A DNA stretch of 64,000 nt from positions 186,001-250,000 of the forward strand of contig CAZKXI010000002.1 in NCBI GenBank assembly GCA_964556755.1, read 5' to 3'. How positions within the stretch are numbered: the stretch's first letter is position 1; every line of letters begins with the position of its first letter. Of this stretch, positions 8,769 to 16,111 are shown piece after piece. The notes beneath the pieces are model-generated. The model was not told where the DNA came from and did not search any database. It was given only the letters and a program-made list of their open reading frames with translations. The stretch comes from UBA4085 sp964556755. Lineage in GTDB: Bacteria > Acidobacteriota > Aminicenantia > Aminicenantales > UBA4085. The translations under genes were made by a program, and so were the position numbers.

Positions 8769-9652
8769 GCACTGGAAAAAGAATCGCGGCCGTCGCCGGC
8801 TGGAGCCTGGCGGGACTGGCCGTCATGGCGGCCGTCTATCTGCTTCTCGTCCGCCCCTGGCATCGAACCTGGGGCGCATCCAAGACGGAGGCGGCCCGTC
8901 CGATGCCGGCCGACGGGCTGGTCGTCGATCCCGATTTCGAGGCCACCCGCGCGGTCACGATCGAAGCCCCGCCCGAGAAGGTCTGGCCCTGGCTCGTCCA
9001 AATGGGCCGCGGCAGGGGCGGGTTCTACAGCTGGGACGTCATCGCCCGGGCCTTCCGTATCCAGGACGGCCCGAGCGCCGCGGAGCTTCCGCCCGGCGGC
9101 CCGGCCCTTCGCGCCGGGGACGAGGTTCCCTTCGGCTCAGGCTCCGGCTGGCCGGTCACGGTCGTCGAGCCGCCCACCTCTCTGGTCTTCGACATCCGCA
9201 TGCCCGACCTTCGGCTGACCTGGTCGTGGCTTCTGACGCCCCTGCCCGACGGCCGGTCCCGTCTCCTGCTGCGCCTGCGCGGCCGGTTCATGGAGTCCGG
9301 GGGTCCGGGGGCGAAAGCCGTCTTCCTGGATCCCGGCGAGTACGTCATGATCCGGCGGATGCTGGGCGGGATCAAGGCCCGGGCCGAAGGGAGGCCGCCG
9401 GCCGCGGCGGGCGAGATTCTGGCCGTCGGGAGCTGGATGCTGGCCCTCCTGGCGGCCTTGGCGGCCTGGATCGCGGCCTGGACCCGAGCCTCCTGGCGTC
9501 GGCCGCTTCTCCTGGCCTGGGCGGCCTTCACCCTGGCCGCCTTTCTGGCCCTGCGCCAGCCCGCGCCCGCGGCCGCCCTTCTCTTGGCCGCCGGTCTGTG
9601 GGCCGTATTGATCCTGGCCTTGCGCCGGCCGCGGAAGAAAGCCGGCGCTTGA
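8765..9652 (+). CDS. Membrane-anchored SRPBCC (START-like) domain protein
   Basis: The protein has 295 residues. After one N-terminal membrane helix comes an SRPBCC-like ligand-binding fold at about residues 55-215: VTIEAPPEKVWPWLVQMG is the typical first strand-helix, followed by GGFYSWD and SRLLLRLRGRF. It ends in three hydrophobic helices and a basic tail (RRPRKKAGA). Its role is unknown; SRPBCC domains bind hydrophobic ligands or act as cyclases. The start is the ATG at 8765, inside the upstream stop (ATGA). This is the last gene before a strong terminator. Confidence 0.75.
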   Translation: MSTGKRIAAVAGWSLAGLAVMAAVYLLLVRPWHRTWGASKTEAARPMPADGLVVDPDFEATRAVTIEAPPEKVWPWLVQMGRGRGGFYSWDVIARAFRIQDGPSAAELPPGGPALRAGDEVPFGSGSGWPVTVVEPPTSLVFDIRMPDLRLTWSWLLTPLPDGRSRLLLRLRGRFMESGGPGAKAVFLDPGEYVMIRRMLGGIKARAEGRPPAAAGEILAVGSWMLALLAALAAWIAAWTRASWRRPLLLAWAAFTLAAFLALRQPAPAAALLLAAGLWAVLILALRRPRKKAGA

Positions 9653-9655
9653 ATC

Positions 9656-9684
9656 CCGGCGCCGTTTGCGCCGGTTTTTTCTTT
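9656..9684 (+). terminator. Rho-independent terminator
   Basis: CCGGCGC (9656-9662) pairs with GCGCCGG (9668-9674) around a 5-nt loop and is followed by TTTTTTCTTT. It ends the isomerase/OYE/SRPBCC operon 4 bp after the last stop codon. Confidence 0.92.
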
Positions 9685-9694
9685 CTCCTATAAT
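9666..9694 (+). promoter_or_regulatory. Promoter for the phosphofructokinase gene, overlapping the terminator
   Basis: TTGCGC (9666-9671), a 17-bp spacer and a perfect TATAAT (9689-9694). The -35 lies in the right arm of the upstream terminator hairpin, so termination and initiation share the same bases. Confidence 0.6.
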
Positions 9695-9792
9695 ATCTCG
9701 GACTCGGATGGCGTCTCCGGCCGCGAAATCCGGCCGCCCCCACCTTGGACGGAAGGGCGAACGGGCGCGCGCGCGGGCGCGAAGGAGCGAAC

Positions 9793-10998
9793 ATGTCCAA
9801 CGGCAAGCCCAAGCGCGGGCGCATCGGCATTCTGACGGGCGGAGGCGACGTCCCCGGCCTCAATCCGGCCATCCGGTCGGTCACCTTGGGAGCCATCCAC
9901 GAAGGCTACGAGGTCGTCGGCATCCGGCGCGGCTGGGCCGGCCTGATCGAGATCCGACGGGACGGGAGCCCCGCCGACACCGACCACTACCAGATCCTCA
10001 ACGAGGAGATCGTCAGCCGGGCCGCCCGCACCGGAGGGACCTTCCTGCACACCTCCCGGACCCGGCCCAGCCATGTGCCCGACGTCAATGTCCCGGAGCA
10101 CCTGCGCGACCGCTACGCGTCGTCCAGCAACGACCTGACCGAGGAGGTCCTCAAGAACCTCGAGTACCTGGGCATCGACACGCTCATCCCGATCGGCGGC
10201 GACGACACCCTGAGCTACGGCCTGCACCTTCACCAGAAGGGCGTCAGGGTCATCGCCATCCCCAAGACCATGGACAACGACGTGCCCGGCACGGACTATT
10301 GCATCGGCTTCAGCACCTGCCTGTCCCGGACCCTGGACATGACCAACGCCCTGCGGACCTCGGCCGGCTCGCACGAGCGCTTCCTGGTCATCGAGGTCTT
10401 CGGCCGCTACGCCGGCTACACGGCCCTGCTGCCGACCATGGCCGGCGCCGCCCACCGCTGCGTCATCCCCGAGCACGAGTTCGACATCGAGCGGCTGTGC
10501 GAGCTGATGTCCGCCGACCGCCGGGGCAACCCCAGCCACTACGCCGTGGTCCTGGTCTCGGAGGGCGCCCGCGTGCGCGGTCAGCAGGAGATGGTCTTCT
10601 CCAGCCAGGAGCGGGACATGTTCGGCCACAAGAAGCTGGGCGGCATCGGCGACCAGGTGGCCAACGGCCTGCGGGAGATCTCGCCCCAGTTCAACGCCGG
10701 GCGAAGGATCAACGTCATCTCCCAGCGGCTCAGCTACCTGGTCCGCTGTGGCGACCCCGACGCCATCGACTCGCTGGTGCCCATGGCCTACGGCAACATC
10801 GCCCTGGACCTGGTCATGGAGGGCAAGTCGGGCCGCATGGTCTGCCTGCGCAACGGCGAGTACGACCACGCCCCGATCGAGATCATCTCCGGCCGCAAGA
10901 AGGTCGTCGACGTGGACAAGTACTACGACCGCGAGCGCCTCCGACCCCTCTACAAGAGCTTCCTGCACAGGCCCTTCTTCATCGCCACCAACGAATGA
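9793..10998 (+). CDS. 6-phosphofructokinase, pyrophosphate-dependent type
   Basis: This is a 401-residue phosphofructokinase: GILTGGGDVPGLNPAIR at the N-terminus, GGDD (135-138), PKTMDND (157-163), GRYAGYTALL, and a C-terminal half with QRLSYLVRCGDPDAIDS. ATP-dependent enzymes carry Gly at the last GGDG position and Gly in PGTIDND. Asp138 and Lys158 here are the recognised markers of PPi-dependent enzymes, which reversibly phosphorylate fructose 6-phosphate. That points to energy-saving, reversible glycolysis in the cytoplasm; donor choice is inferred from residues only. The start is the ATG at 9793 after AAGGAGCGAAC; a further 16 in-frame residues upstream look like leader. It has its own promoter. 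Confidence 0.92.
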   Translation: MSNGKPKRGRIGILTGGGDVPGLNPAIRSVTLGAIHEGYEVVGIRRGWAGLIEIRRDGSPADTDHYQILNEEIVSRAARTGGTFLHTSRTRPSHVPDVNVPEHLRDRYASSSNDLTEEVLKNLEYLGIDTLIPIGGDDTLSYGLHLHQKGVRVIAIPKTMDNDVPGTDYCIGFSTCLSRTLDMTNALRTSAGSHERFLVIEVFGRYAGYTALLPTMAGAAHRCVIPEHEFDIERLCELMSADRRGNPSHYAVVLVSEGARVRGQQEMVFSSQERDMFGHKKLGGIGDQVANGLREISPQFNAGRRINVISQRLSYLVRCGDPDAIDSLVPMAYGNIALDLVMEGKSGRMVCLRNGEYDHAPIEIISGRKKVVDVDKYYDRERLRPLYKSFLHRPFFIATNE

Positions 10999-11070
10999 GG
11001 CCCGGATCGGGCCCCGGCGGTTGCCGGCGGAGCGGCCTTGGCCTAGAATGCAGGCGGGGACTGGAGTGAC

Positions 11071-13080
11071 GTGAAGACCACCGAGATCATCGTCGACGGG
11101 CGCCGCATCCCCTGCCACGCCCTGAACGCCCTGGTCGTCGGCAGCGGCGCGGCCGCCCTGAACGCGGCCCTCAGCCTGAGGGAGATGGGCCAGACCGATG
11201 TCGCCCTGGCGACCGAGGCCATGGGCGCCGGGACGTCCTTCGACGCCGGCTCGGACAAGCAGACCTACTACAAGCTGTCCCTGGCCGGGCCGGCCGCCGA
11301 CTCCGTCCCCGACATGGCCGGCGACCTTTTTACCGGCGGCTGCGTCCACGGCGACCTGGCCCTGGCCGAGGCGGCCGGTTCCGCCCGGGCCTTCTTCAAC
11401 CTGGTCCGGCTGGGCGTCCCTTTCCCCCATGACGCCTCCGGCGCCTTCCCCGGCTACAAGACCGACCACGACCCGCGGCGTCGGGCCACCTCGGCCGGCC
11501 CCCTGACCTCCCGCTTCATGGGCCAGGCCCTGGCCCGGGAGGTCCGCCGCCGGCGCATCCGCGTGTTCGATCACCACCCCGTCATCGCCCTGTTGACCGG
11601 AGAGGAAGAAGGCGGGCCGGCCGTCGTGGGCGCCTTAGCCCTGGACGAGTCGCGGCTGAGGCGGGGCGGGCACGGGCTGGTCGCCTTCTCCGCCCCCAAC
11701 ATCATCCTCGGCACGGGCGGGCCGGCCGGCATCTACGAGGCCTCGGTCTATCCCGAGAGCCAGACGGGCGGGCACGGCCTGGCCTTCCGGGCCGGCGCCC
11801 TCGGCCGCAATCTGACCGAGTGGCAATACGGGCTGGCCTCCATCCGGTTCCGCTGGAACCTGTCGGGGACGTACCAGCAGGTCGTCCCCCGCTACGTCTC
11901 GACTGACCGGCGGGGCCGCGGCGAGCGCGAGTTCCTGGCCGATCACTTCCCCACCATGGGCCGCCTGGCCACGGCCGTCTTCCTCAAGGGCTACCAGTGG
12001 CCCTTCGATCCGCGCAAGATCGCCGGCTTCGGCTCTTCGCTCGTCGATCTTCTGGTCGACCGCGAGATTCACGGCCTGGGCCGGCGCGTCTTCCTGGACT
12101 ACACCCGCAATCCCTCGGGCGCCGGGCGGCTGGAGGACTTCCGCTTCGATCTCCTGGAGGAGGAGGCGAGGACCTACCTGGAGCGATCGGGGGCGCTTCT
12201 CCCGACGCCGTTCGAGCGCCTGGCCCGGATGAACCCGTTGGCCATCGAGCTCTATCGGAGCCACGGCATCGATCTGGCCAGGGAGAAGCTGGAGATCGCC
12301 GTCTGCGCCCAGCACAACAACGGCGGCCTGGCCGGCGACCGCTGGTGGCAGTCCAATGTCCGCGGCCTCTTCCCGGTCGGAGAGGCCAACGGCTCGCACG
12401 GGATCTACCGCCCCGGCGGCTCGGCGCTCAACGCGGGCCAGGTGGGAAGCTTCCGGGCCGCCCAGTACATCGCCGCCCGCCGGCGGCAGCGTCCCCTCGC
12501 CGCGGCCGACTTCCTGGCCGTGGCCGGCTCCGGCCTGCGGGCGGCTTTGCGCTCCATGGCCTTGATGCTGGCAGCGGGAGAGAAAGGCGGCCGGATCGAG
12601 CGGGCCGCCCGAGCCGAGCTGAGCCGTCGCATGTCCTCCGTCGGCGCCCACCTGCGCGATCCGCGCCGGATCGAGCGCGCCGTCGAGGCCGCCCGCCGCC
12701 AATATCGGCGGCTTGAGCGGACGATCGGGGCCGCCCGGCTGTCCGATCTGCCCCGGGCCTTCCGGACTCTCGACCTGTGCCTGACCCACTGGCTGTACCT
12801 CGAGGCGGCCCGGGAATACCTGGCCCGCGGCGGACGCAGCCGCGGCTCCTTCGCCGTGCTCGATCCGGCCGGAGAGCGCCCGGCTCCGACCTTGGGCGAC
12901 GAGTGGCGCTACGCGCCGCCGGCCGGTCCGGGCGGCCCGCCCGAGGAGATCCTCGAGATCGGCCTCCATCCCGGCGGCGGGATCATCACCCGGTGGACTC
13001 CGCCGCGCCCGATTCCCGAAGCCGATCCCTGGTTCGAGTCGGTCTGGGCCGACTTCCGGGATGACCGCATCGTCCGCTGA
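11071..13080 (+). CDS. FAD-dependent oxidoreductase, fumarate reductase/L-aspartate oxidase-like
   Basis: This 669-residue protein opens with a Rossmann FAD site (ALVVGSGAAALNAALSL, ending in a TEAMGAGTSFDAGSDKQTYYK stretch). Its later FAD loops include NIILGTGGPAG and LFPVGEANGSHGIYRPGGSALNAGQVGSFRAAQYIA. This matches flavoproteins of the succinate dehydrogenase/fumarate reductase/aspartate oxidase superfamily. A helical C-terminal domain (about 480-620) resembles theirs. No iron-sulfur or membrane-anchor subunit is nearby, so a soluble dehydrogenase or reductase of an organic acid or sugar is more likely than respiratory complex II. GTG at 11071 is the start. The short-chain dehydrogenase follows by 14 bp and should share its mRNA. 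Confidence 0.8.
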   Translation: MKTTEIIVDGRRIPCHALNALVVGSGAAALNAALSLREMGQTDVALATEAMGAGTSFDAGSDKQTYYKLSLAGPAADSVPDMAGDLFTGGCVHGDLALAEAAGSARAFFNLVRLGVPFPHDASGAFPGYKTDHDPRRRATSAGPLTSRFMGQALAREVRRRRIRVFDHHPVIALLTGEEEGGPAVVGALALDESRLRRGGHGLVAFSAPNIILGTGGPAGIYEASVYPESQTGGHGLAFRAGALGRNLTEWQYGLASIRFRWNLSGTYQQVVPRYVSTDRRGRGEREFLADHFPTMGRLATAVFLKGYQWPFDPRKIAGFGSSLVDLLVDREIHGLGRRVFLDYTRNPSGAGRLEDFRFDLLEEEARTYLERSGALLPTPFERLARMNPLAIELYRSHGIDLAREKLEIAVCAQHNNGGLAGDRWWQSNVRGLFPVGEANGSHGIYRPGGSALNAGQVGSFRAAQYIAARRRQRPLAAADFLAVAGSGLRAALRSMALMLAAGEKGGRIERAARAELSRRMSSVGAHLRDPRRIERAVEAARRQYRRLERTIGAARLSDLPRAFRTLDLCLTHWLYLEAAREYLARGGRSRGSFAVLDPAGERPAPTLGDEWRYAPPAGPGGPPEEILEIGLHPGGGIITRWTPPRPIPEADPWFESVWADFRDDRIVR

Positions 13081-13094
13081 CGAGGAGGATCGCC

Positions 13095-13886
13095 ATGTCA
13101 GATCGCCGCGTGGCCCTGATCACGGGAGCCGGCCGCGGTATCGGCCGCGGCATCGCCCTGGCCCTGGCCCGGGAGGGCTTCGACATCGCCGGATGCGACA
13201 TCATCCACGAGCCGGACAATCTGAGCCAGGGCTTGTTTGAAGTTCGGGAGGCGGTCCGGAAAGAGGGCGCGGAGATGATGCCGCTGCGCTGCGACATAGC
13301 CGATCTCGACTCGCATCAGGCCCTGCTGGCCGCCGTCCTGGACCGCTTCGGACGGCTCGACTGCCTGGTCAACAACGCCGGCGTCGGACCCAAAGTCCGG
13401 GCGGACATCCTGGAGGAGACGGCCGAGTCCTACGACCGGGTCATGGGCATCAACCTTCGCGGGCCCTTCTTCCTGACCCAGCGGGCCGCCGCGGTCTTGG
13501 CCGAGCGGGCCGCCCGGGACGCGGCCGCCCGGCCCTGCATCGTCTTCGTCACCTCGATGTCGGCCGTCGTCTCGTCCACCTCCCGGCCGGGGTACTGCGT
13601 CTCCAAGGCCGGCCTGAGCATGGCCGCCAGGCTGTTTGCCGACCGCCTGGCCGAAAGCGGCGTCGGCGTCTACGAGGTCCGCCCGGGGATCATCCGCACC
13701 GACATGACCGCCCCGGTGCGGGAGAAGTACGACCGCCTGATCGCCGACGGCCTGGTGCCGCAGGGCCGTTGGGGCGAGCCCGAGGACGTCGGCCGAGCCG
13801 TAGCCGCACTGGCCGCGGGAGCTTTCGGATATTCCACCGGCCTCGTCCTCGAGGTCAGCGGCGGCATGGACATCCGCCGGCTTTGA
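13095..13886 (+). CDS. Short-chain dehydrogenase/reductase (FabG-like)
   Basis: A 263-residue classical SDR: the cofactor loop TGAGRGIGRGI near the N-terminus, NNAGVG at about residue 94, a catalytic Ser in FVTSMSAVVSS, and the YxxxK pair in YCVSK. A C-terminal PQGRWGEPEDVGRAVAALA segment and a GLVLEVSGGMDI ending match FabG-like and sugar/polyol dehydrogenases. Pairing with the flavoprotein and the upstream isomerase suggests oxidation of a hydroxyl on a sugar or cyclitol rather than fatty-acid synthesis; this is inferred from context. GAGGAGGATCGCC precedes the ATG. Confidence 0.87.
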   Translation: MSDRRVALITGAGRGIGRGIALALAREGFDIAGCDIIHEPDNLSQGLFEVREAVRKEGAEMMPLRCDIADLDSHQALLAAVLDRFGRLDCLVNNAGVGPKVRADILEETAESYDRVMGINLRGPFFLTQRAAAVLAERAARDAAARPCIVFVTSMSAVVSSTSRPGYCVSKAGLSMAARLFADRLAESGVGVYEVRPGIIRTDMTAPVREKYDRLIADGLVPQGRWGEPEDVGRAVAALAAGAFGYSTGLVLEVSGGMDIRRL

Positions 13887-13912
13887 TGCGCCGCCCGGAG
13901 GCGTGATATAAG
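13883..13912 (+). promoter_or_regulatory. Probable promoter of the LiaF-like gene
   Basis: TTGATG (13883-13888, overlapping the upstream stop codon), an 18-bp spacer and TATAAG (13907-13912). It lies 27 bp before the ATG of the LiaF-like gene, which has AAAGGAG. Confidence 0.45.
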
Positions 13913-13938
13913 AAGGGCACTCGAGAAAGGAGACCGCC

Positions 13939-14637
13939 ATGGCAGAGAAGAAGACCGACGGGGGCCGGGTATTCTGGGGCCTCATCCTGATCCTGATCGG
14001 AGGCTTGTTCCTCCTCGATCAGCTGGGCCGGCTGGACTTTGGCGACATCATGTCGATGTATTGGCCGGTCATCATCATCCTGGTCGGGCTGTCGATCATC
14101 ATCGGGAACGGCTTTCGCCGGGTCGGCGGCGGCCTCTTTGTGATCCTCGTGGGAGCCTTCTTCCAGGCCCGCGAGCTGGGCTATCTGCCGGAGCATTTCT
14201 GGCGCTACGCCTGGCCGGGTCTGATCATCCTGGTCGGAGTCTGGCTCCTGTTCGGCGGCGTCTTTCGGCGTCGGGGCGGGACGGCCTTCCCGGTCGACGC
14301 CGGCCGGGACATGGACGTCACCGCGATCCTGTCGGGCCAGAACCGGCGCTTCAACGCGGCCGGCTTCAAGGGCGGCCGGGCCACCGCCGTCATGGGCGGC
14401 GCGGAGATCGACCTGACCGAGGCCACGCTCGAGGGCGGCCAGGCCGCCATCGAGCTGACCGCCATCATGGGCGGCATCGACCTGAGGGTGCCCCGCGACT
14501 GGAAGGTCGTCATGGACGCGACGCCGATCCTCGGCGGCGTCTCGGACGAGCGCAAGAACGTCATGGACGCCGCGCCCAAGGCCACCCTCTACGTCAAGGC
14601 CACGGCCATTATGGGCGGCATCGAGATCAAGAGCTGA
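13939..14637 (+). CDS. LiaF-like envelope stress membrane protein
   Basis: The protein has 232 residues. An N-terminal part holds about four closely spaced membrane helices (FWGLILILIGGLFLLDQLG and YWPVIIILVGLSIII are the LiaI/DUF5668 repeat type). The soluble C-terminal part is built from repeated glycine turns (TAVMGGAEIDL, TAIMGGIDLRVP, TAIMGGIEIKS). That is the LiaF/VraT cell-wall-active-antibiotic-response domain, a right-handed beta helix. Relatives sense or modulate responses to envelope damage. No LiaSR two-component pair is visible here. The next membrane protein gene starts 10 bp downstream and is probably co-transcribed. Confidence 0.85.
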   Translation: MAEKKTDGGRVFWGLILILIGGLFLLDQLGRLDFGDIMSMYWPVIIILVGLSIIIGNGFRRVGGGLFVILVGAFFQARELGYLPEHFWRYAWPGLIILVGVWLLFGGVFRRRGGTAFPVDAGRDMDVTAILSGQNRRFNAAGFKGGRATAVMGGAEIDLTEATLEGGQAAIELTAIMGGIDLRVPRDWKVVMDATPILGGVSDERKNVMDAAPKATLYVKATAIMGGIEIKS

Positions 14638-14647
14638 GGCGGACGAC

Positions 14648-15439
14648 ATGCGCAAGACGCTGCTTTGGATCCTGGCCTTCCTGATCGCGGCCGGAACGAT
14701 GGTCTACCAGAGGATGACCGGCCCGACCTACCCCAAGCGCGGCGCCGTGACCCTCGAGGGCCGCGAGATCTCCTACCGCCTGCCGCGCAGCTCCGAGAAT
14801 TTGAAGGACTGCGAGGTCGCCGTGACCGCTCCCGGCCCGGAGTCGGCGGGCTCTATCGAATTCAAGCGCTACAAGACGGAGGATCCCTGGTCCAAGTACC
14901 CCCTCGTCCGGCGCGAGGACAAGCTGGTCGGCTTCCTGCCCAAGCAGCCGCGGGCCGGGAAGCTGCTCTACCGGATCGTGCTGACGGAGGGGGAGAAGGA
15001 AATCTCGCTGACCGGCCAGGAGCCGGTCGTCATCCGCTTCCGGGGTGCGGTCCCGACCTGGGTCCTCATCCCCCATGTCCTGATCATGTTCCTGGCCATG
15101 CTCTTCGGGGCCCGGGCCGGGCTGGCCGCGCTGGACAAGAAGGACCGGCCGCTGCCCTACGCCAAGTGGGCCGCCATCTTTCTCTTCCTCAGCGGCTTCA
15201 TCCTGGGGCCGCTGATGCAGTATTACGGTTTCGGCGTCTTTTGGTCGGGCGTCCCGCTGGGACACGACATGACCGACAACAAGACGCTGGTGGCCATGAT
15301 CGGCTGGATCGTGGCCCTGCGGGCGGGACGAAAGGGCCGGGAAGCCCGGGGCTGGATCCTGGCCGCCTCGATCCTGTTCCTGGCCGTCTTCCTCATCCCC
15401 CACAGCCTCTTCGGCTCGGAGCTCAAGTACAAGCCCTGA
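14648..15439 (+). CDS. Unrecognised membrane protein with extracytoplasmic beta-rich domain
   Basis: I do not recognise this 263-residue protein with certainty. It shows an N-terminal membrane helix or uncleaved signal (LLWILAFLIAAGTMVY) and a roughly 110-residue beta-rich region (VTLEGREISYRLPRS through EISLTGQEPVVIRFRG) that should face outside. Four hydrophobic helices fill the C-terminal half, with GHDMTDNKTLVAMIGW between two of them. It follows the LiaF-like gene by 10 bp, which hints at an envelope role. The stop lies 2 bp before the assembly gap, and the protein appears complete. Confidence 0.7.
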   Translation: MRKTLLWILAFLIAAGTMVYQRMTGPTYPKRGAVTLEGREISYRLPRSSENLKDCEVAVTAPGPESAGSIEFKRYKTEDPWSKYPLVRREDKLVGFLPKQPRAGKLLYRIVLTEGEKEISLTGQEPVVIRFRGAVPTWVLIPHVLIMFLAMLFGARAGLAALDKKDRPLPYAKWAAIFLFLSGFILGPLMQYYGFGVFWSGVPLGHDMTDNKTLVAMIGWIVALRAGRKGREARGWILAASILFLAVFLIPHSLFGSELKYKP

Positions 15440-15441
15440 CT

Positions 15442-15541
15442 NNNNNNNNNNNNNNNNNNNNNNNNNNNNNNNNNNNNNNNNNNNNNNNNNNNNNNNNNNN
15501 NNNNNNNNNNNNNNNNNNNNNNNNNNNNNNNNNNNNNNNNN
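15442..15541. other. Assembly gap (100 N)
   Basis: Exactly 100 unknown bases, the convention for a scaffold gap of unknown true length. It cuts through the 3' end of the TonB-domain gene on the minus strand. Confidence 0.98.
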
Positions 15542-16111
15542 GACCGGGGCTTGCCGTCGATCACGGCCGGCTCGTAGACCCACTGCCGCACGGCATCCAC
15601 GGCCGCCTGGTCGAGCAGGGGGATGGAGCGGAGGACTTTAAATATTCATGACCCGGCCATAGATGTCGGTCTGGGCCTCCAGGATCACCACCCCTTCGAC
15701 GCCGGCCTCCGCGGCCACGGGAGGGTAGATGGGAGCGACTTCCTTGATCAGCCGCGGCGGCCGGATGCTGCCGATCGCCCGCACGGCGTCGCCCTCCCGG
15801 ATTCTCTTCGGGACGGAATCGGAGACGGGCCAGGAGATCGTCTGCAGGGACAGAAAGTACGGCTTGCCGGCTTGGTCGTCGAAGCCGAAGACGGCGAAGC
15901 TCTTCTCCGGCAGGCTGAACTCCGTGTCCAGCAGGCTGACCTTGGCGCCACCGTTCTGTTCGAAGACCTCGATCCTGAACCGCCGCTGAGCTGAGGCCGC
16001 GGGCGTCATCATGACCAGGTAGAAGCGCTTGTCGATCTGGAAGAAATGGAAGGTAAAGAGGGAGTCGATCGACCTCGGCGCGTCCTGGACGAAGAATTCG
16101 GTATGCGTCCA
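15542..16111 (-). pseudogene. TonB C-terminal-domain protein, damaged (no clear start, frameshift, gap)
   Basis: On the minus strand a reading frame runs directly on, in frame, from the TAG of the TPR gene. It reads through an immunoglobulin-like region (RRFRIEVFEQNGGAK, SFAVFGFDDQAG) into a TonB C-terminal domain (RPPRLIKEVAPIYPPVAAEA, VVILEAQTDIYGRVMNI). A TAA then interrupts it at 15638-15640. The protein clearly continues in the next frame (KVLRSIPLLDQAAVDAVRQWVYEPAVIDGKPR) into the N gap. Dropping one T from the ATTTAAA run restores the frame, so the break is either an assembly error or a real one-base insertion. The only ATGs (16012, 16009) lie inside the fold and lack a Shine-Dalgarno. 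No signal peptide is present, and the 5' edge is repeat sequence (16094-16110). A truncated gene or a gene split from the TPR protein are both possible. Confidence 0.6.
16094..16110. repeat. Half copy of the GAATTCGGTATG repeat
   Basis: These 17 bases match the right arm of the palindromic element at 46741-46757 in 16 of 17 positions (C for G at 16106). The match sits exactly at the junction between the TPR stop codon and the damaged TonB-domain frame, and looks like an insertion or recombination scar. Confidence 0.55.
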
